A program made the translations under genes and the position numbers. A stretch of 64,000 nt of DNA from Gordonia zhaorongruii (GTDB lineage Bacteria > Actinomycetota > Actinomycetes > Mycobacteriales > Mycobacteriaceae), in the NCBI RefSeq assembly GCF_007559005.1, contig NZ_CP041763.1:1520463-1584462 (forward strand), given 5' to 3'. Of this stretch, positions 60,364-64,000 are shown in pieces. Each line of letters starts with the position of its first letter. The first letter of the stretch is position 1. The notes beneath the pieces were generated by a model. That model was not told the DNA's origin. It did no database searches and was given only the letters and a program-made list of their open reading frames with translations.

Positions 60364-61236
60364 TTACTCGTGGCCTTCGTTGCGCCGTTTCAAGTACTTC
60401 TCGAACTCCGCCGCGAGTGCGTCGCCGTCGACCTGCGACATGGTCGCGTCGATGTCCTTCTCCGCATCCTCACGCTCTTCGAGCTCCTCGACGTAGGAGT
60501 TCATGTCCTCGTCGTCCGACATCATCTCGTCGACGGCCTCCTGCCATTCCTGTGCCAGGTCGGGCAGGGTGCCGAGCGGAACGGGGACCTCGATGATCGG
60601 TTCGAGCCTGCGCAGCAGGGCGACGGCGGCCTTCGGATTCGGCGGATGCGCGATGTAGTGGGGAACTGCGGCCCAGAGGGACACCGAGGGGATCCCAGCC
60701 TGAACGAACGCGTCCTGAAGCACTCCGGTGATACCGGTCGGTCCTTCGTACCGGCTGGGCGACAGCCCGAATCGTGTTGCGGCGGCGCTGGTCTCGGCTG
60801 ACCCGGACACCGGGACCGGCCTCGTGTGCGGGGTGTCGGCGAGGAGCGATCCGAGCATCACCACAAGTTCCACGTCGAGGGTCTCGGCGAGATCGACGAG
60901 CTGTGCGCAGAACGTCCGCCACTTCAGGTTGGGCTCCGGACCGAGAACGAACACCACGTCGCGATCCGCCGCCGGGATACGCGCGTAGGAGACCGACGTC
61001 ACCGGCCACTGGATTCGGCGGGTCACACCGTCTATCTGGGCGATACTCGGGCGAGTCGACTGGAAATCGTAGTAATCGTCCCCGTCGATCTCCGTGAGGT
61101 CGACGGCGTCCCAGGTCAGAGCGAGATGCTCGACCGTCGCGGAAGCCGCGTCGCCCGCGTCGTTCCATCCGCCGAAGGCTGCGATCATCACTGGCCGGCG
61201 CAGGGCGGGCAATCCGTTGGGGCGTGGGGAACTCAC
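60364..61236 (-). CDS. PAC2 family protein (Rv2125-like)
   Basis: A 290-aa protein of the PAC2 (proteasome assembly chaperone) family, widespread in actinobacteria. It contains MIAAFGGWNDAGDAASATVEHL near residue 17, FQSTRPSIAQIDG, VVFVLGPEPNLKWRTFCAQLVDL-type sequence near residue 95, and MLGSLLADTPHTRPVPVSG. The highly acidic C-terminus (DDEDMNSYVEELEEREDAEKD region) may form a short coiled coil. Any role with the actinobacterial proteasome is inference from the family name. GTG 61236 has TAGGCT 7 nt upstream; open sequence beyond it lies antisense to metH. Confidence 0.88.
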   Translation of the reverse strand: MSSPRPNGLPALRRPVMIAAFGGWNDAGDAASATVEHLALTWDAVDLTEIDGDDYYDFQSTRPSIAQIDGVTRRIQWPVTSVSYARIPAADRDVVFVLGPEPNLKWRTFCAQLVDLAETLDVELVVMLGSLLADTPHTRPVPVSGSAETSAAATRFGLSPSRYEGPTGITGVLQDAFVQAGIPSVSLWAAVPHYIAHPPNPKAAVALLRRLEPIIEVPVPLGTLPDLAQEWQEAVDEMMSDDEDMNSYVEELEEREDAEKDIDATMSQVDGDALAAEFEKYLKRRNEGHE

Positions 61237-61243
61237 AGTGTCG

Positions 61244-61249
61244 AGCCTA
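61244..61249 (-). promoter_or_regulatory. -10 box TAGGCT, 7 nt before PAC2 GTG (leaderless promoter)
   Basis: Minus-strand TAGGCT, seven bases, GTG 61236. Confidence 0.5.
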
Positions 61250-61274
61250 CGGGGAGCGTCGTTCTGCGGCGAAC

Positions 61275-61280
61275 TACCCT
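61275..61280 (+). promoter_or_regulatory. -10 box TACCCT, 7 nt before metH ATG (leaderless promoter)
   Basis: TACCCT, seven bases (GGAGGGC), ATG 61288. The GGAGG is only 2 nt from the ATG, too close for a normal RBS. The divergent PAC2 box is 25 nt away. Confidence 0.5.
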
Positions 61281-61287
61281 GGAGGGC

Positions 61288-64000
61288 ATGCCTTACTCCG
61301 TGACCCGCCAAGATAAGTACGACTCGACATTCCTGCAGGCGATGTCGCGTCGAGTTCTGATCGGCGACGGGGCCATGGGGACGATGCTCCAAGCAGCTGA
61401 TCTGACCGTCGACGGTGACTTCCTCGGACTCGAAGGCTGCAATGAGATCCTCAACGAGAGCCGACCGGACGTTCTCGCCGACATCCATCGCCGCTACTTC
61501 GAGGCGGGGGCCGACGCCGTCGAGACGAACACCTTCGGGTGCAACCTCTCCAACCTCGGCGACTACGACATCGCCGACCGCATCCGGGAACTCGCCTACA
61601 AGGGCACGGCCATCGCCAGGGGCGTCGCCGACGAGTTCGGCCCGTCGGCCGACGGCACCGACCGGTTCGTGATGGGCTCGATCGGGCCCGGCACCAAGCT
61701 TCCCAGCCTCGGTCACACCACATTCGCCCAGATCCGGGATGCCTACGTGGAGTGCGTGCTCGGCATGCTCGACGGCGGCGCCGATGTGATCCTGATCGAG
61801 ACCTGCCAGGACCTGCTGCAGTTGAAGGCCGCCGTCGTGGCTGCCCGGCGCGCGATGGACCAGTTCGGACGGCATCTGCCGATCATCGCGCACATCACCG
61901 TGGAGACCACCGGGACCATGCTCATCGGTTCGGAGATCGGCGCCGCTCTCGCGGCCATCGAACCGCTCGGCGTGGATGTCATCGGACTGAACTGCGCAAC
62001 CGGCCCCGCAGAGATGAGCGAGCATCTCCGGTACCTGTCCAAGCACTCGCGCGTTCCGGTGTCGGTGATGCCGAACGCCGGGCTCCCGGTACTCGGCAAG
62101 GACGGTGCCGAGTACCCGCTCACCGCGCCGGAGCTCGCCGATGCGCTCGCGGGTTTCGTCACCGACTACGGCCTGCAGTTCGTCGGCGGGTGCTGTGGCA
62201 CGACTCCGGAGCACATCCGCCAGGTCGCCGAAGCAGTCGGACGGCTCGAAGCCGTCCCGCGCACGCCCGACCACATCTCGGAGACGTCGTCGCTGTACAC
62301 CGCGGTTCCGTTCGATCAGGACGCCAGCTTCCTGGTGGTCGCCGAACGCACCAACTCGAACGGCTCCAAGGCGTTCCGCGAGGCCATGATCGCCGGGGAT
62401 TATCAGAAGTGCATGGATATCGCGAAGGAGCAGACGCGCGACGGTGCGCACATGCTCGATCTCAACGTCGACTACGTGGGTCGTGACGGCGCCGCCGACA
62501 TGACCGAGTTGGCGAGTCGTCTGGCGACGTCGTCGACGCTGCCGATCATGATCGACTCCACCGAGCCGGAGGTGATCCAGGCCGGACTGGAGCACCTCGG
62601 CGGCCGGTGCGCGGTGAACTCGGTCAATTACGAGGACGGCGACGGCCCCGACTCGCGCTTCGCGCGGATCATGGCGCAGGTCGTCGAGCACGGTGCCGCC
62701 GTGGTCGCTCTGACGATCGACGAGCAGGGGCAGGCGCGCACCGCAGACCACAAGGTCGCAATCGCCGAGCGGCTCATCACCGACTTGACCACTGGTTGGG
62801 GAATGGCCGAGGAGGACATCATCATCGATGCCCTCACGTTCCCGATCTCCACCGGTCAGGAAGAGGTCCGACGGGACGGCATCGAGACGATCGAGGCCAT
62901 CCGCCGACTCAAGAACTCGCACCCGGAGCTGCATTTCACGCTCGGTGTCTCGAACATCTCGTTCGGGCTGAATCCGGCCGCACGGCAGGTGCTGAACTCG
63001 GTGTTCCTGCACGAGTGCGTCCAGGCGGGTCTGGACACGGCCATCGTGCATGCCTCGAAGATCCAGCCGATGGCACGCATTCCGGATGAGCACAGCGAGA
63101 CCGCACTCGACCTGGTGTACGACCGCCGCAGCGAGGGCTACGACCCGTTGCAGAAGCTGATGGCGCTGTTCGAGGGGGTATCGGCGGCCTCGGCGCGTGA
63201 GTCACGTGCCGCCGAGCTCGCCCGGCTGCCGCTGTTCGAGCGCCTGGAGCGCCGCATCGTCGATGGCGAGCGGAACGGACTCGTCGATGACCTCGAGGAG
63301 GCCCGGGCGACAGTGCCACCGCTGAAGATCATCAACGACACTCTGCTCTCCGGAATGAAGACGGTCGGGGAGCTGTTCGGGTCCGGCCAGATGCAGCTGC
63401 CGTTCGTCCTGCAGTCCGCCGAGGTCATGAAGGCGGCGGTCGCCCACCTCGAGCAGTTCATGGAGGCGACCGACGAGGACGGCAAGGGCCGGATCGTGCT
63501 CGCGACGGTGAAGGGCGACGTCCACGACATCGGCAAGAACCTGGTCGACATCATCTTGAGCAACAACGGCTACGACGTGGTGAACATCGGCATCAAACAG
63601 CCGATCGCCACCATCCTGTCCGCGGCCGAGGACAACCGTGCCGACGTCATCGGCATGTCTGGACTGCTGGTGAAGTCGACCGTCGTCATGAAGGAGAACC
63701 TGCTGGAACTGAACTCGCGCGGTAAGAGCGAGTACCCGGTCCTGCTCGGCGGTGCGGCACTGACCCGCACCTACGTGGAGGGCGATCTCGCCGACGTCTA
63801 CGAGGGCGACGTGCGGTACGCGCGTGATGCTTTCGAGGGCCTCACGCTGATGGACGAGCTCATGGCCATCAAACGCGGCGAGGGCCCCGATCCCGACAGC
63901 CCCGAGGCGAAGGCCGCCGCTGCCAAGGTCGCCGAGCGGAAGGCCCGGCGCGAGCGTTCCCAGCGGATCGCCGCGAAGCGGAAGGCCAACGAGGTCCCGA
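61288..64000 (+). CDS. metH: Cobalamin-dependent methionine synthase (3' end outside window)
   Basis: Transfers methyl from methyltetrahydrofolate to homocysteine through B12. The 904 codons present cover: the homocysteine domain (about residues 15-330) with IGDGAMGTMLQ, C236 in GLNCATG and C302-C303 in GGCCGTTPEH as zinc ligands; the pterin domain (about 350-620) with FLVVAERTNSNGS and LDLNVDYVGRDG; the cap (about 640-735); and the B12 domain with VKGDVHDIGKNLVDIIL (H746 as cobalt ligand) and MSGLLVKSTVVMKENL. The reactivation domain is beyond the window. A TACCCT box 7 nt upstream implies a leaderless mRNA, leaving no room for a cobalamin riboswitch. Confidence 0.97.
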   Translation, partial: MPYSVTRQDKYDSTFLQAMSRRVLIGDGAMGTMLQAADLTVDGDFLGLEGCNEILNESRPDVLADIHRRYFEAGADAVETNTFGCNLSNLGDYDIADRIRELAYKGTAIARGVADEFGPSADGTDRFVMGSIGPGTKLPSLGHTTFAQIRDAYVECVLGMLDGGADVILIETCQDLLQLKAAVVAARRAMDQFGRHLPIIAHITVETTGTMLIGSEIGAALAAIEPLGVDVIGLNCATGPAEMSEHLRYLSKHSRVPVSVMPNAGLPVLGKDGAEYPLTAPELADALAGFVTDYGLQFVGGCCGTTPEHIRQVAEAVGRLEAVPRTPDHISETSSLYTAVPFDQDASFLVVAERTNSNGSKAFREAMIAGDYQKCMDIAKEQTRDGAHMLDLNVDYVGRDGAADMTELASRLATSSTLPIMIDSTEPEVIQAGLEHLGGRCAVNSVNYEDGDGPDSRFARIMAQVVEHGAAVVALTIDEQGQARTADHKVAIAERLITDLTTGWGMAEEDIIIDALTFPISTGQEEVRRDGIETIEAIRRLKNSHPELHFTLGVSNISFGLNPAARQVLNSVFLHECVQAGLDTAIVHASKIQPMARIPDEHSETALDLVYDRRSEGYDPLQKLMALFEGVSAASARESRAAELARLPLFERLERRIVDGERNGLVDDLEEARATVPPLKIINDTLLSGMKTVGELFGSGQMQLPFVLQSAEVMKAAVAHLEQFMEATDEDGKGRIVLATVKGDVHDIGKNLVDIILSNNGYDVVNIGIKQPIATILSAAEDNRADVIGMSGLLVKSTVVMKENLLELNSRGKSEYPVLLGGAALTRTYVEGDLADVYEGDVRYARDAFEGLTLMDELMAIKRGEGPDPDSPEAKAAAAKVAERKARRERSQRIAAKRKANEVP

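Noticed and set aside
61237..61287. Cobalamin riboswitch before metH
   Set aside because: Only 51 nt separate metH from the divergent gene and no B12-box is present.
61237..63093. Extension of the PAC2 frame far upstream on the - strand
   Set aside because: It lies antisense to metH, and a GTG with a -10 box exists at 61236.

Overview
The window is high-G+C actinobacterial DNA from the mycolic-acid-producing Corynebacteriales (Mycobacteriales). A Gordonia-like genus is my best guess; Williamsia or Tsukamurella are alternatives. The evidence is the gene content (mshC for mycothiol, inhA/fabG1 of the mycolate FAS-II system, mptB for lipomannan, ripA) and a gene order that largely follows M. 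tuberculosis Rv1445c-Rv1496, then Rv2141c-Rv2124c. Placement rests on recalled synteny and motifs; no search was run.

Layout. 1-7383: the end of ppc, then on the minus strand the pentose-phosphate operon tkt-tal-zwf-opcA-pgl. 7627-14663: ctaB, qor, a small unknown gene, the ABC exporter plus ctaA operon, and mptB. 14761-21442: the complete suf operon sufR-B-D-C-S-U-sufT and a thioredoxin. 21390-25026: a lycopene-cyclase-like/SDR pair and an ABC-F protein. 25086-30205: an accessory block with a SpaA-like secreted protein (apparent frameshift at its start), a lipoprotein class F sortase, an acyl-CoA synthetase and a binding-protein/VWA protein. 30301-33704: acn followed by acnR. 33942-39349: a membrane protein, ripA and moxR-DUF58-VWA. 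39390-42079: fabG1-inhA-hemH. 42083-45777: conserved unknowns, a SatD-like/membrane pair with an unusual AT-rich control region, and a TVP38 protein. 45888-51089: mutA-mutB-meaB. 51221-51306: tRNA-Leu(GAG), where the order appears to jump. 51393-64000: an M20 peptidase, a PEBP protein, pyrD-lppL, uppP, a phosphatase, DUF3090-SCO1664-like, mshC, a PAC2 protein and metH (cut by the window end).

How the genes fit together. NADPH supply (zwf branch), haem O/A synthesis (ctaB, ctaA, with hemH further on), Fe-S assembly (suf), the Fe-S enzyme aconitase with its repressor, and B12 enzymes (mutAB-meaB, metH) form the metabolic core. Envelope functions are mptB, ripA, uppP, inhA/fabG1 and the sortase block.

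Most notable signals. (1) An AT-rich control region at 44940-45041 with three dyads at exact 29-nt spacing. (2) A second near-copy of the acn operator in the same region. (3) An operator matching the reported SufR motif that overlaps the sufR start. (4) A one-base frameshift separating a strong RBS/ATG from a signal peptide. (5) At least thirteen genes with a TANNNT box 6-8 nt before the start codon, suggesting leaderless transcripts. No mobile element, phage gene or CRISPR array was seen. No gap without a gene exceeds 300 bases.
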